From contig ML014138.1 of the NCBI GenBank assembly GCA_003615045.1, positions 62,001 through 126,000 of the forward strand: DNA of 64,000 bases. Direction: 5' to 3'. Shown one piece after another: positions 20,928 to 30,788 of this stretch. A model generated the notes under the pieces. That model made no database searches. It worked only from the letters and a program-made list of their open reading frames with translations, and had not been told where the DNA came from. The position numbers were made by a program, and so were the translations under genes. How positions within the stretch are numbered: position 1 is the stretch's first letter; each line of letters starts with the position of its first letter. The stretch comes from Caulochytrium protostelioides. Its lineage: Eukaryota > Chytridiomycota > Caulochytriomycetes > Caulochytriales > Caulochytriaceae.

Positions 20928-21858
20928 GATCAGCAGGCCAGGTATCAATGGGATCCTGGATACAGGAAGAGTTTAAGGCGGGACGGCGACCGATCCACCA
21001 CTCTCCGCGTGTTCCGCGCGGCGTCCTGGCGTCATGTGAACGCGCGAGTGTCGAGCAGCGCCGCATTGACGTTGTCGATGTGTGTTCGATGGTCGCGGCG
21101 CACCATCATGGCCAGATCGGATCGACGGCAGGTGATGACAGCTTCGCGGGCCGCCGTGGCCGCCCGGGAAAGGGTGCACCGCGCACGATCGCCGGCGCAA
21201 GCCCCACCCGACGCTGCCATGCCGACATGTGGCGCGGGCGGCAGACCGGCCGCACCGCCCGGACCAGCCGGTGCCACGGCCGCACGTCGGAGTCAGGACG
21301 GCTGCCCGGCGGCTGGACAGGACCGCGCCTCGCCGAAACTCCGCTCCATACCGAAGCGGAATGACGCGGCCCGGCGGGTCATGCACCACCGGGGACCCGC
21401 GAGCAGAGCGCCGAGACGCCAACAGCGCGCGCCACGTGACGACGTGACGTGTGGCGCGCGCTCGCTAGGGATGGGCCCCGCGGAGCTGTGCGTGTCCGGC
21501 CGGCCCGCTTGGCCGGTTGGCCTCGACGGTCGCCGCCGCCGCCACCCCTTCGCCCGGTCGCGCCACGTGGTCGACGCCGGTTGCCGCGAGAAGGGTGCTG
21601 ATCCAGCATGGGATCGACACCAAGCAACACACCACCGTCAGGCACGTGGTCGTCTAGCTGGCACTCGCCACCGTGCTCATATCAGACCATACGGATCATT
21701 GCTGCCGCAACGCTTCTGAGGACCTCTGTGCAACGTCACACGTCGCAGAGGGATCGACCACCAGGTGTGAGACTCCTGTGAAGCCTCTGATCAGCCCGCC
21801 TCCTCGCCAGGATCTGAGCGGCCATCGCAGATCCGTGGCACGCGCGCAATCCGACATC
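20928..21858. other. Divergent intergenic region PIGM / J protein
   Basis: 0.93 kb expected to contain two promoters. CACGTGG/CCACGTGA-type palindromic E-box-like sequences recur in it (for example near 21432 and 21564), but similar CACGTGG words are common across the window, so no site is claimed. No gene seen. Confidence 0.45.
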
Positions 21859-22959
21859 ATGATGCTCGGCCACGGCCGCGATCTCTGGAGCGGCGCCCGC
21901 CTTATGGCAGCCGCCGCCACCCCGTCGTCGCCATCACGTCCACCGCGGCTGCTGCGACCCGAAGCGCCACACCACCCACGACCATGCCGGCTTCCGCATC
22001 GGCCGGCTCCCGCCGTCGCGGGGCATACGCGCCGTGGGTATGCGTCGTGGAGCCGCCCGCGCCCGCCAACCCACTACGAGACGCTGGGCCTCGACGCAGC
22101 AGCGCGGCCCACGGCCAAAGACGTCAAGTCCGCCTTCTATGCGCTCTCGATGCAGCACCACCCGGACCGCGCGCAGGGCGACGCCAAAGCGCCCGCGCTG
22201 CAGCGCTTCCTGCAGATCAAGGACGCCTACGAGGTGCTCAGCGATCCGCGGCGCCGCGGCGCGTACGACCGCACCGTGCTCTCCGGCGTGGGCGAGACCG
22301 CGCCCGGCGCCTCCGGGTATGCGTCGCACGCATCGAGCAACTTTGATGCGTGGTCCTCACCCGCGGGGTTCCCCGAGGAGTGGTCGACGCCGCCAGGCCG
22401 CGGCGCGCGGGCGTATGCGACGGCGACCGACGGCGCCGATCCCCGCGACACCGAGCCGCCGACCACGTGGATGGACTGGGTGATGCCCGCGCGCGACGAG
22501 TACGGCCACTACCGCAGCGAGCGGGAGCGCGCCGACACGCTTTTCTTTATCGCGAAAGTGTGGTGCGGCATCTTGCTGTTGGTCGCGGTGCCCCTCTCGC
22601 AGTTCAACGACGCGGCCATGAACAGCGAACTCTACAGGAACTACAGCGCGCAAGCCTGGGAGACGTGGTCGACGCCTAGTGCCAAGCTTCTGCGAAACCA
22701 GATGCGAGCGTCGGCCCATGCGTCCCATCCATCCGGCAAGTCGAATCCATCAGACAAGTCACATCGGGCGGACCCGCCGGAAAAGGCAAAACGTCCAGCC
22801 AAAGCAAAACACACGAATAAGGCAGCTGAAACGAATGACTCCTCTCAATCGCCATCGCCATCACCATCGCCATCATCGAAATCAAGCTCGAGACTCCAAG
22901 CGCCCATCGCCGTGACGGCGTCACCAGCATCCAGCACCCCGAACGGGGTCGCTTCATGA
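21859..22959 (+). CDS. Mitochondrial J-domain (DnaJ/Hsp40) protein with membrane anchor
   Basis: About 366 residues from ATG 21859 (alternative ATGs at 21862 and 21904). The N-terminus is Arg-, Pro- and Ala-rich without acidic residues up to a RRGYASWSR motif (about 59-66), a typical matrix-targeting sequence and cleavage region. The J domain follows at about 72-139: HYETLGLDAAA, then HHPDR with the Hsp70-activating HPD triplet (101-103), and YEVLSDPRRRGAYDR. There is no Gly/Phe or zinc-finger region, so it is a class C J protein. One hydrophobic helix (FFIAKVWCGILLLVAVPL, about 229-246) suggests inner-membrane anchoring with the J domain on one side to recruit mitochondrial Hsp70. The tail is Lys/Ser/His-rich. 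Which J-protein orthologue this is cannot be told. Confidence 0.82.
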   Translation: MMLGHGRDLWSGARLMAAAATPSSPSRPPRLLRPEAPHHPRPCRLPHRPAPAVAGHTRRGYASWSRPRPPTHYETLGLDAAARPTAKDVKSAFYALSMQHHPDRAQGDAKAPALQRFLQIKDAYEVLSDPRRRGAYDRTVLSGVGETAPGASGYASHASSNFDAWSSPAGFPEEWSTPPGRGARAYATATDGADPRDTEPPTTWMDWVMPARDEYGHYRSERERADTLFFIAKVWCGILLLVAVPLSQFNDAAMNSELYRNYSAQAWETWSTPSAKLLRNQMRASAHASHPSGKSNPSDKSHRADPPEKAKRPAKAKHTNKAAETNDSSQSPSPSPSPSSKSSSRLQAPIAVTASPASSTPNGVAS

Positions 22960-23183
22960 TTCATCATCATAATCGTCATCATCATCCTCAACCACGTCCA
23001 CCGACGTATGGTCATCGATTGTTTATATTATGAGGTCGTTTCCTCTTCCCCACTCCGTGGGGCAAACGCGTAGCAGGAACGGCAAATGACATGTCACGTC
23101 GCCATCGATATCAACCGAAAAGAATATCCCTTTCGGTCGTATTCATCGCGGTGATGCTCCATCGTGTCCATTTGTCTTTGGTC

Positions 23184-25571
23184 TTAGCCGTGGATCGGCT
23201 GGGCAATAGCCTTGCGCTTCGCGCGCTCATGGAACTCCTTCTGGCGCAGGGCCAGCCAGTGCTTCTGCTCGACCTGGGTCGCGTACGCGGCATCGATCTG
23301 GGACGCGGTCCATCCATAGTTGGGCGCGTCTTCCGGGATGCCCGTCAGGCACTTCGAGCGGGCGTCGTACATGGTCATAACGAGCACAACGGCGGGCTCA
23401 GCCTCGTCGACGACAAACGTGGCCGACGCTGTCGCTTCGACATCCAGCACCATGTTGTGGTTGAAGTAATCGAGCGGACCGAGCGTCAGGACGCGCACGG
23501 CGCGCTGGTGCCGTTGCGACCACAGCTGCACGTGGACCTTGCCCTTCCGGATCATGAACAGCTCCTTGCCCAGCTTGCCTTCCTCCTGCAGCACGGTGCC
23601 GGGCGGCTCCGTGCGCGTGGAGACGACCTGGGTCATGGCCTTGAGCGTGACGGGCGACCAAGTTTTGAAAATGGCGATCTTGCGCAAGAACAGGGCGCGC
23701 TCTTCGGCGTCCTTCTCAAAGATGACTTTCACGACACGCGTGTAATCGACTTTCTCGACACACATCAGGAAGCAGTCCTCCAGGGTCACGATCGTGGCCG
23801 CGCGCTTCGAGTTGTCTGAAATCAGCGCGAGGTCGCCGAACCCGCAGCCCGACGGGATCTTGGCTACGGGCACCGAGTCCTCGATGCGCCCCGTCTTGCT
23901 CAGCTGGACCGAGACCGAGCCCATGAGGATCACATAGAAGATCGTACCAATGTCGCCCTGCCGGCAGATGACGCGGTCCTTCTCGATGCGCTGCAGCGAC
24001 GCGACGCCGACGATCTCTGACAGCACAAAGTCCGACCATTTGCCGAACGCCTTCTGCCACGGCCGCAGATGCGTGAACAGGTACTGCTTGTCCTCAACGC
24101 TGCGCGCGCCCGGATTCATCGCGAGCACCGCGATAATGCGCGGCAGGGCCTTCGCCATGCGCGCGGCCTCCTTCGCCTGGTCCTCCTCGGTCTGTGTCCC
24201 GTTCGCCGCCGCGTTGGAGCGCTTGGCCGCATGCTGGTCCGCGAGCCGCCGCTCGCGGAACAAGGCGTTGGCCTGCTCCTTGGCCTCCTGCTGGCGCTGC
24301 AGCAGCGTGCGGTGTTGCTCCTCCATCGTCCTGGTAGCGCTCGCCTCGAGCCGGACGATGTCGCGAGTGGTCGCGGGCCGCGACACCGCCGGGGCTTGGG
24401 GCTGGCTCCGCGCCTCCATGTACCGCGGCTGGGCGCGCGCCTGCGCCGCGATCGACGGCTTCTTGTTCGGCACGAACAGCGTCGAGAAGGACGCGCCCGT
24501 GGCGCGCCGGGGGCCCTCGGCCTTCTCCGCGCCAGGATGCACGCTCAGTAGCTCCTGTGCCTTCTGGTAGTTGACCACGAAGTCGGTCACAGAGAACACG
24601 TCCGAGAGCGGATCGGCTGCGCTGAGGGCGTTACTCGACTTGGACTGCGAGGACGCGCGGGACGACGCGGCGCCGACGGTTGAGGACCCGATCAGCGTCG
24701 AGGCGGTTGAAGGGCCGCCCGACAGCACGGCCACGCTGCGCGCCGCGCCGCCCGCCGCCAGCGGCACGCTGCCCGTCGTCCCTCGCCGCAGGCCGCCGCC
24801 GCCCGAGCGCGCCATCGCGATTGACGTCCGCGACGCCGCAAGCAGCTTTGTGTTCTCCCACTCCTGCAGACTGAGCGGCGTGCTATACGTCTTGGCGGTC
24901 TGCATGGCCGCCACGACTTCCGGCGGCGCGGGCGTCTTGCGGATGACCGCGGAGCCGCGCGACGCGACCGCTGTCGTCGAGCGCGACAGCGGCACCGACG
25001 CGAGCGCATACCGCGCCAGCGTGATGGCGTCCGGCGTCCCCGAATCCGGGGCGCTCGCGCGCGACGACGTGGACGACCGCGGCGACGCGTCGGCCGAATG
25101 GTCCCGCGCGGGCGCCCCGCGGCTCAAGTGCATTGCGGACCGTGTCGCGCTGTGCAAGCGCTGCGTCTCGGGCTCGCCGTCGATCCCCCGTGGCGTGCCG
25201 AGCTGCTGCAGCCGCTGGTCGAGCCGCTGCAGCGCGAGCCCGTGATGCTGCGCCGGCGTCGCCGCCGCCGCCACCGTCATCCGGGACCGCGGGATGTTGG
25301 ACATCCCGATCGGCTGCGAGGTCGTCGGGCGGATGCCCAGGGGCGCTGCTGCCGCTGCCGCCGATGGCGTGGCGGGGCTCTCGGCGACGTGGTGGAGCCG
25401 CGCGGCCGCCGTGAGCGGCTGCACGCCGAGCAGGACCGGCGGGCCGTCGCTTCGCGGCAACGGGAGCCCCGCGGCCATCGTGGCGATGGTCGCGGGGCGA
25501 CGGGACGCCTGCATACGCGCGGCGAGGTCGCCGCCGCCAGGTGGGAGTGCTTCGCTCGCGAGCAGGGTCAT
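23184..25571 (-). CDS. Protein with two cyclic-nucleotide-binding domains
   Basis: 795 residues. The first ~400 are Ala/Ser/Pro-rich and disordered, then comes a basic coiled coil (about 412-450, with RQQEAKEQANALFRERR) and two CNB folds. CNB1 (about 515-615) has CRQGDIGTIFYVILMGSV and the phosphate-binding cassette FGDLALISDNSKRAATI (578-594), with the RAA arginine kept but Asp in place of the usual Glu (FGE). CNB2 (about 625-735) has the strands PPGTVLQEEGKLGKELFMIRKG but no clear cassette, so it may not bind ligand. No kinase, channel or PKA inhibitory site was seen. The layout resembles animal CNBD2-type proteins linked to flagellated cells; this function is inferred and would suit a zoospore-forming fungus. 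Convergent with the J-protein gene. Confidence 0.8.
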   Translation of the reverse strand: MTLLASEALPPGGGDLAARMQASRRPATIATMAAGLPLPRSDGPPVLLGVQPLTAAARLHHVAESPATPSAAAAAAPLGIRPTTSQPIGMSNIPRSRMTVAAAATPAQHHGLALQRLDQRLQQLGTPRGIDGEPETQRLHSATRSAMHLSRGAPARDHSADASPRSSTSSRASAPDSGTPDAITLARYALASVPLSRSTTAVASRGSAVIRKTPAPPEVVAAMQTAKTYSTPLSLQEWENTKLLAASRTSIAMARSGGGGLRRGTTGSVPLAAGGAARSVAVLSGGPSTASTLIGSSTVGAASSRASSQSKSSNALSAADPLSDVFSVTDFVVNYQKAQELLSVHPGAEKAEGPRRATGASFSTLFVPNKKPSIAAQARAQPRYMEARSQPQAPAVSRPATTRDIVRLEASATRTMEEQHRTLLQRQQEAKEQANALFRERRLADQHAAKRSNAAANGTQTEEDQAKEAARMAKALPRIIAVLAMNPGARSVEDKQYLFTHLRPWQKAFGKWSDFVLSEIVGVASLQRIEKDRVICRQGDIGTIFYVILMGSVSVQLSKTGRIEDSVPVAKIPSGCGFGDLALISDNSKRAATIVTLEDCFLMCVEKVDYTRVVKVIFEKDAEERALFLRKIAIFKTWSPVTLKAMTQVVSTRTEPPGTVLQEEGKLGKELFMIRKGKVHVQLWSQRHQRAVRVLTLGPLDYFNHNMVLDVEATASATFVVDEAEPAVVLVMTMYDARSKCLTGIPEDAPNYGWTASQIDAAYATQVEQKHWLALRQKEFHERAKRKAIAQPIHG

Positions 25572-27323
25572 CTCACGTCAAGACGATGCACGGTGATAAC
25601 GTGGTCGACCAGCAATGATCAGGGTCGGCCCAGGGCAGGTGGTGGCTGGGCGAACACGGTTGCTGTGGGTGGTGTTGGGTCCTGGCGGGGCCCGAGGGGG
25701 CCAATCGCAGGCCACCCCGCTCCGGATCCGGTATGCTGTGATGTGATGTGCTCTCCTTTGATAATGACGCGGAGACAGAATGCGGCACGAGGTGACTCGC
25801 TGCTTTAATTTAGCATCCAGCATCAGCCATGGACGCGGTATCCCGCACATCCTGCGACAGTCCCCTCGGCCCTCCTCGCTCCGTCGCATGCTCATGCGTC
25901 TGATCTGATGTGTATGCGTTTTAGGTATGGCCTCGATGCGATGCAACCCGTAGCCGTCCGTTCAACTCCTAGCCGCCGGCGTCGGCTCGGGGTGCGACCC
26001 CTCATGACACATCACCCCTTCTCGGGTAGGTTGCACCCTTCGACGTCGCAGGCATCCGAATTCATGCGAAACGCGATGCGGCGTCTCGAGCAACCCCGCT
26101 TGTCTCGCTGCCGGAGTGGCTCGCGTCGCCGATCGCCGCGAGATTGCCGCCCCCCGTTGTTGATGCGCGCGCGCACCCGTCACACCGTTAAAGCGCCACG
26201 AGGACCATCGGATCTGCGCGCTTCCGCATGGCCGTCGATTGCTGGAGGCACGCGGTAGGTCCTGCTCCAGGTTCCCCCGTGGCCGTGGTGGTGTGACCTG
26301 AACGCGCGTTCGTGTGGGCCTTTCGCGTTGGCTGCCTGCGTTGCAGGCGTTTGCTTGCATGCTATGCTAGGCCACGCTAGACCATGACCCAGCCTTCGGC
26401 CGCATCGATCATGCTGTGCCGTGCTCTGTTTGGGAGCGGGTCGGGAAGCGGGCCGCCGGTGAGATCCTCAGAAGCGGAGATATGTCGCGGCCCGCCATAT
26501 CTAAAAGAATGCAGCAGCGTGATCTGCCGGAGCAAAGCCGACACCGACGGTGGGAAGCGCCTCGCCACGAAAAAATATTGAATAAGGTCCCATCAACGCC
26601 TCGCATGTTTCTATTTTCTCGGCCCGACGATGAGAACCGCACCCACTGACCGCTGAACCGCTTCCACGGGTGATGCGGTCACGAGCGGGATGCACGAAAC
26701 GCACCCACGAACGCTCGCTGGGTCTCACATTATGCCGCATCCTTTCGGTGTTTGAAAAAACAAAGGTCCAAAGTGTCCAAACATCGCAGCGATGAAATGA
26801 TGCAAACGCCAGGATGGAGCCCCCTCCGTTCGCTGGGGCAGCCGCTGCGAAGCCGGCATGGCGGCGCCTTCAGCCTGCGCCTTCGCAGAGAGCAGCTCCC
26901 CCATCGGGCAAGGGATGATGAGCCAGGCGGGCCGCGGCTGCGGCGGCGGCGGCGGCGGGATCGGCCGACCTGCGCGCTTGCCATACGGGCGGCATCGTCA
27001 GCATGGACGTTCCAGCGGCGACGGCGGTGACGGCGGCGACGGCGACGACGAGGGTCCCGCGTGACATCGGATGGCCGCACAACGTGGACATAGGACCGGC
27101 GATCCGCGCACCATCGCGGCTGCCGCTCGGCGTTGCAGGTGAAGCCTATGCCGAGGCTGGCCGGGCGGCTCGCCTGAACCGCAACGACTGCGTCCCCATC
27201 ATTTTTTTTTCCTTCGTTTGGATCAGTTGGAGGGCTCCACGATGATGACCACGACATTGGCCACGGCCGCGACAATGCGTTGCCACATGGGTGACATAGA
27301 GCCGCCAGCACCGCATCCCCATG

Positions 27324-27332
27324 TATATAAAA
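27324..27332 (+). promoter_or_regulatory. TATA-like box
   Basis: TATATAAAA, about 460 bp upstream of the small gene at 27792. One of the few clear TATA matches in a GC-rich intergenic region. It may instead serve an unseen upstream exon. Confidence 0.3.
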
Positions 27333-27550
27333 CGACAGGCCGATCGGTGAGTCAACACCAATGATTGACATGGAGCAGGGGTCAGTGGTCGTCGAGGGGT
27401 CGTGTTGTCGTTGCGAACCGGCGTGGGGGATGCGGCAGACATTCACCAGTAAGCATGGACTGACGGCGAACTACCTCGCCCCTCACACTTCCTTTCTGAC
27501 TTACCGCATTGTCGCAGGCCATTAAATCCTGCATCTCTTCATGTGACATT

Positions 27551-27577
27551 CTGCATCCTCTGCATCCTCTGCATCCT
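27551..27577 (+). repeat. CTGCATCCT x3
   Basis: Three perfect 9-nt units followed by a diverged fourth (CTGCTTCTT), within the pyrimidine-rich leader region of the gene at 27792. Confidence 0.85.
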
Positions 27578-27791
27578 CTGCTTCTTTTCGTTCTTTCGCT
27601 CCGGTGCTCCGGCGTTCTGCCCAACTTACATTGCCATTCATTACCGCTGAAACCACCGAGACCTATTCAGCGACTCCGCCAACGCCTTCACTGATCGCCG
27701 TCTGCATCGCCACCTTTTGCTGGGACGCCTAGGTGAACACGGCCACCCCTGATCCTGCTGCCGCAGATTCAACCACCGTCTTCAGCGAACC

Positions 27792-28094
27792 ATGAGCTCA
27801 TCACATGCCGCCCGCCTGGCGGTGCGGTCCACCATCAACCGCCCGTCGCACCACTTGCAACGGACTATCTTCCCCGAGCAGACGGCGAAACTCCGGCGCA
27901 TCCAGACTCGCTGGACCGACACGCTCGGGTTCAGCGCGCAGCGCATCCGCAGCCTGATGGACCAGATCGGCGACCAGGCCTCCGAGATCGTCGGCACCAC
28001 GCCCGTAACCGCCATGGACGCCTATGCCCGCGGCTACGACGCGATGCTGCCCAAGGCCAAGCAGCAGTACAAGCCCGCGGCGACGTCGTCATGA
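27792..28094 (+). CDS. Small basic protein, possibly mitochondrial, unknown
   Basis: 100 residues; family not recognised. The N-terminal ~35 residues lack acidic residues and are rich in Arg, Ser and His (MSSSHAARLAVRSTINRPSH), a fair mitochondrial targeting profile. The centre is a probable amphipathic helix pair (RWTDTLGFSAQRIRSLMDQI), and the end contains GYDAMLPKAKQQYKP. No transmembrane segment. Natural-looking composition without repeats, and a clear ATG after a long non-coding stretch, favour a real gene. A further 3' exon cannot be excluded. Confidence 0.55.
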   Translation: MSSSHAARLAVRSTINRPSHHLQRTIFPEQTAKLRRIQTRWTDTLGFSAQRIRSLMDQIGDQASEIVGTTPVTAMDAYARGYDAMLPKAKQQYKPAATSS

Positions 28095-28908
28095 CGCGCC
28101 AAGCACGTCTGAGCACGTCTGAACAATACGTGGTATGCCAAAAAAAAACGGGGGACTGTGGAAGTCCTGCTCCGTCAACCCAACTCTTCTTATGTTTAAT
28201 TTATAGTGCATTGATATATCTGAGTCAAGTGGACATCAGGTGGACGTCAAACCTGCATTCCGCCACGGAGTCCTCGACGAGAGTGAAGTGGCGCACTGGT
28301 CGCGGTCGTCGTCGTCGACGCGGCGCAGGGCCCACGGACGGCACAGAAGGGGTCGGCGGCGCCCGCCCGCCCACCGAGGCCCTCGCCTGCTCGCCGGCCA
28401 CGGGGCGCCGTGAGCAGGGTGGGTCGCCCGCCCGTCCCAGCCGGCCCGTCGCAAGTCCGACGCTGGGCCACGGCGCTCGCCGCGTCGTCGCCGCCCCGAC
28501 AGCGGAACGAACGGCCGTCGCGGTGATCAGCGACACGTGCGCCGGCACGTGGGCCTGCGCGTCGCCGACACAACGGCGCCGCGGCTCGCGCGGGTCCGCA
28601 GGACGTGCGACTCCTACCGCCGGACCTTGTCCATCCGTGGGCGCCACGTCCGATCTCCGCTATCGCTTGTTTCGCCCACTTTCATTCCCGGTTGTCCCGG
28701 CGGCCGCCATGTCGCCTCTGGTCTCTCGGTATGCTTGTCGCCTCGCCCCGGCACCAGCGGACGATGCTTCACCACGCCGATCCATGCTGACGAGGACTGG
28801 TCGCTCACTGTTATTCTTTTGATCCCGTGATGCCCGGCTGTTCTGGTATGCTTGACTCGGATTGACCCTGTGGCCGCGACGCTTCCTGGCTCGCACACTA
28901 GCTCGTTT
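28095..28908. other. Intergenic, 0.8 kb
   Basis: Between two small plus-strand genes. Open frames on both strands are Arg/Pro/Ala-rich and opposed to each other, with no family motifs. A short AT-rich patch lies at 28185-28225. Confidence 0.45.
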
Positions 28909-29115
28909 ATGAGCCACTACGCCAAAGCGCTGGCGCTCGGCGCCGCGGCCGGCATGAGCATGGAAGCGCTGTTCGTGAAGGGCCGATTCTACCAAGTCAT
29001 GCGCGACGCCAACGTCCGCGCCGAGGCGCGCGAGCTCGCAGGCCTCGACCTCTACGAGGAGTACCTGCGCGCCGGCAAGAGCATCGACGCGGTCGACCCC
29101 AAGAAACAAGCCTAA
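28909..29115 (+). CDS. 68-residue single-pass membrane protein, unknown
   Basis: A very short protein starting MSHYAKALALGAAAGMSMEA, with one moderately hydrophobic helix (about residues 6-22), then FVKGRFYQVMRDANVRAEAR and an acidic/amphipathic tail ending DPKKQA. The composition is non-repetitive and well ordered, unlike neighbouring spurious frames. Small proteins with this layout are common subunits or assembly factors of respiratory complexes, and two neighbours look mitochondrial, but I cannot name it. Start at ATG 28909; the frame is open upstream to 28852 without ATG. Confidence 0.55.
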   Translation: MSHYAKALALGAAAGMSMEALFVKGRFYQVMRDANVRAEARELAGLDLYEEYLRAGKSIDAVDPKKQA

Positions 29116-29289
29116 CGGCCGACTGCTCACGCTGACCAGGTCATAACACCCTGCATGGGTACTTCCAGCGTCGGCGTCCTGCCTTCGCTCGTGGTGTTTT
29201 CGTGCTCGATGACTTGAAACAGGTTTGTATGTACACGTTTAGATATTATATGCTTTTGTAAGTTTTTTCTTCTGTTAGCTGTGACCGTT

Positions 29290-29844
29290 TTACTTGCCCA
29301 TCTGCTTGAGCAGGTTCTTCCAGACCGTTGCGATCGAGACGCGGTCGCGGAGGTTTCGAGCGACGTACTGGGCGGCAATCTCGGCATTGAGCAAGGGGTT
29401 GCTGATCATGTTGGCGCGCAGCGTGATGCCGTGGTCACGGTAGATGTCCAGCACGGTCTGTGGGTTGCCCGACTCGAGACGCGCGTCGATCATCGTTTTG
29501 TGCCGCATCAGCAGCGGCCCGCTGTTGGAGTCCATGCCGAACCGCGAGCGGGCGAGGTGGCAGACGCGGCGCTCCATGCGACCGCGGACGCCCTTGAGCA
29601 TGGCCTGCTTGAAGTCGATCTCGGCGCCGCCGTTGCATAGCAGCGGGTGCCTCGCGGTCTCATCCGTCTTGAGCAGCGTCAGGTTCACATAGATACGATC
29701 CGGCGTCGACCGGATGCCCGGCGTCGCCATCAGCGTGTTCTGGAACACATGTCGCAGGTACTGGTCCAGAAAGGGATGGCGCACGTTCGACGGCCAGTTG
29801 ATGAGGTACTTCAGCCGCAGCGAGATGGCGGGCGTGCGGGCCAT
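29290..29844 (-). CDS. Probable mitochondrial ribosomal protein uS3m, nuclear-encoded
   Basis: 184 residues. The last ~55 residues align without gaps to the end of the KH domain of bacterial S3: TVLDIYRDHGITL, then NPLLNAEIAAQYVARNLRD and RVSIATVWK, sharing with E. coli S3 the P, L, A, A, L, R, V and K positions of its PELDAKLVADSI/QLERRV segment. The N-terminal part (LRLKYLINWPSNVRHPFLDQ) resembles the basic start of organellar S3. The start ATG sits in a perfect Kozak context (GCCGCCACCATGG). The frame is open upstream to 30162 but has no ATG there, only GTG. Family knowledge: in many fungi this protein (rps3/VAR1) is encoded in mitochondrial DNA, so a nuclear copy is notable. Another small mitoribosomal protein remains possible. 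Confidence 0.6.
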   Translation of the reverse strand: MARTPAISLRLKYLINWPSNVRHPFLDQYLRHVFQNTLMATPGIRSTPDRIYVNLTLLKTDETARHPLLCNGGAEIDFKQAMLKGVRGRMERRVCHLARSRFGMDSNSGPLLMRHKTMIDARLESGNPQTVLDIYRDHGITLRANMISNPLLNAEIAAQYVARNLRDRVSIATVWKNLLKQMGK

Positions 29845-30788
29845 GGTGGCGGCGCTTGCGGGGCCCGAGGCGGGGGCAGGATGGGAGCTGCGGAAACGGC
29901 GAGGGACGGCAAAGCGGCTAGAGAGACGCGGGGTCGACGGTCGACGGTCGACGGTCGTCGCTCGCGCACGAACAGTGAAGGCCGGGGTATCAGTCGACGG
30001 CGGCACGGCGTCGGCCTTGGCAAGCACCAGGAAGCGGAGCTGGCGAGCGTCGGAGCTGGCAAGCGTCGGAGCAGACAAGCGTCGGAGCTGGCGGACGCGC
30101 CGACGGCGCGCTCTCGCAAAAGGACGCAAGGCGCTCGACCGCACTGCCACGCGAATCACCACCGCTGCGCACGTGCGGCCGGCGGAGGTCGCACCACCCG
30201 CGAGCTCCGCGCGGTCCCTTCAGCCGCGTTGGAGTGTGGCGCTGACCGTCGCGTGCCGTGCGGGACGCCGGCGTTCGGGTGCCAAGAGCGACCGAGGCCA
30301 GGGCCCCGGGCCGCGGGATGCTGGAGACGCGGCTGCTGCCGCGGTCGCGGCCGCCACGGAAGGGCGGCCTGGGAGCGGCCTGGGACGCCATGCCGATGGC
30401 TGCGCCTCGCCAACGACGGCCATGGCTGCGCCCCCCGCGGTGCTGCGCCACCTTGCGGCTTAGACCCGGACGCGTTCGCCCAATGCGCATTCACGTCGGG
30501 CGATCCGCACGTGACGCAAACTTCTGGGGGAGAAGGAGGCGACACGCGGTCTCGCGTGACACAGCGATGCGGACCAGGAGAAGGTCGGCGTGCCAGACCG
30601 CGAACTCGGGATCCCGGACAGTATCGCGTTTATCAAGATCCTACCGATGCGCTGAACGGATCGTTGTCCCGTTGCCTCCTTGTCCCCGACCTCGCCTTCA
30701 TTGCTTGTTCGCCCTCGCTGCATTGACGACGATACGTGACTGATACCCGCACGACGACCCCCCACACCCACGCATCGAGCCAGCCACC
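29845..30788. other. Divergent intergenic uS3m / OST4 with minisatellites
   Basis: 0.94 kb, expected to hold two promoters. Contains a GGTCGAC-type 7-nt repeat at about 29932-29957 and a 16-nt repeat at 30036-30095. No gene seen. Confidence 0.5.
30036..30095. repeat. 16-nt minisatellite
   Basis: Three full units of GGAGCTGGCGAGCGTC (with changes) plus a partial fourth, about 190 bp upstream of the uS3m start on its promoter side. Confidence 0.8.

Larger units (their letters stand above)
25572..27791. other. 2.2 kb largely gene-free region
   Basis: No confident gene. A minus-strand frame from ATG 27067 begins MSRGTLVVAVAAVTAVAAG, which looks like a short membrane segment, but it soon runs into GCC-repeat poly-alanine and I cannot support it as a gene. 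A TATATAAAA box is at 27324 and a CTGCATCCT triple repeat at 27551-27577, both upstream of the small gene at 27792. Confidence 0.45.

Noticed and set aside
26870-27091. 74-residue minus-strand frame starting like a small mitochondrial membrane protein
   Set aside because: Hydrophobic start is followed by poly-alanine from a GCC repeat and a random tail; no homology recognised and no splice sites supported.
29845-30162. Arg-rich N-terminal extension of the uS3m frame that looks like a mitochondrial presequence
   Set aside because: The extension has no ATG (it opens with GTG) and includes the 16-nt and 7-nt minisatellites, while the ATG at 29844 has a perfect Kozak context.
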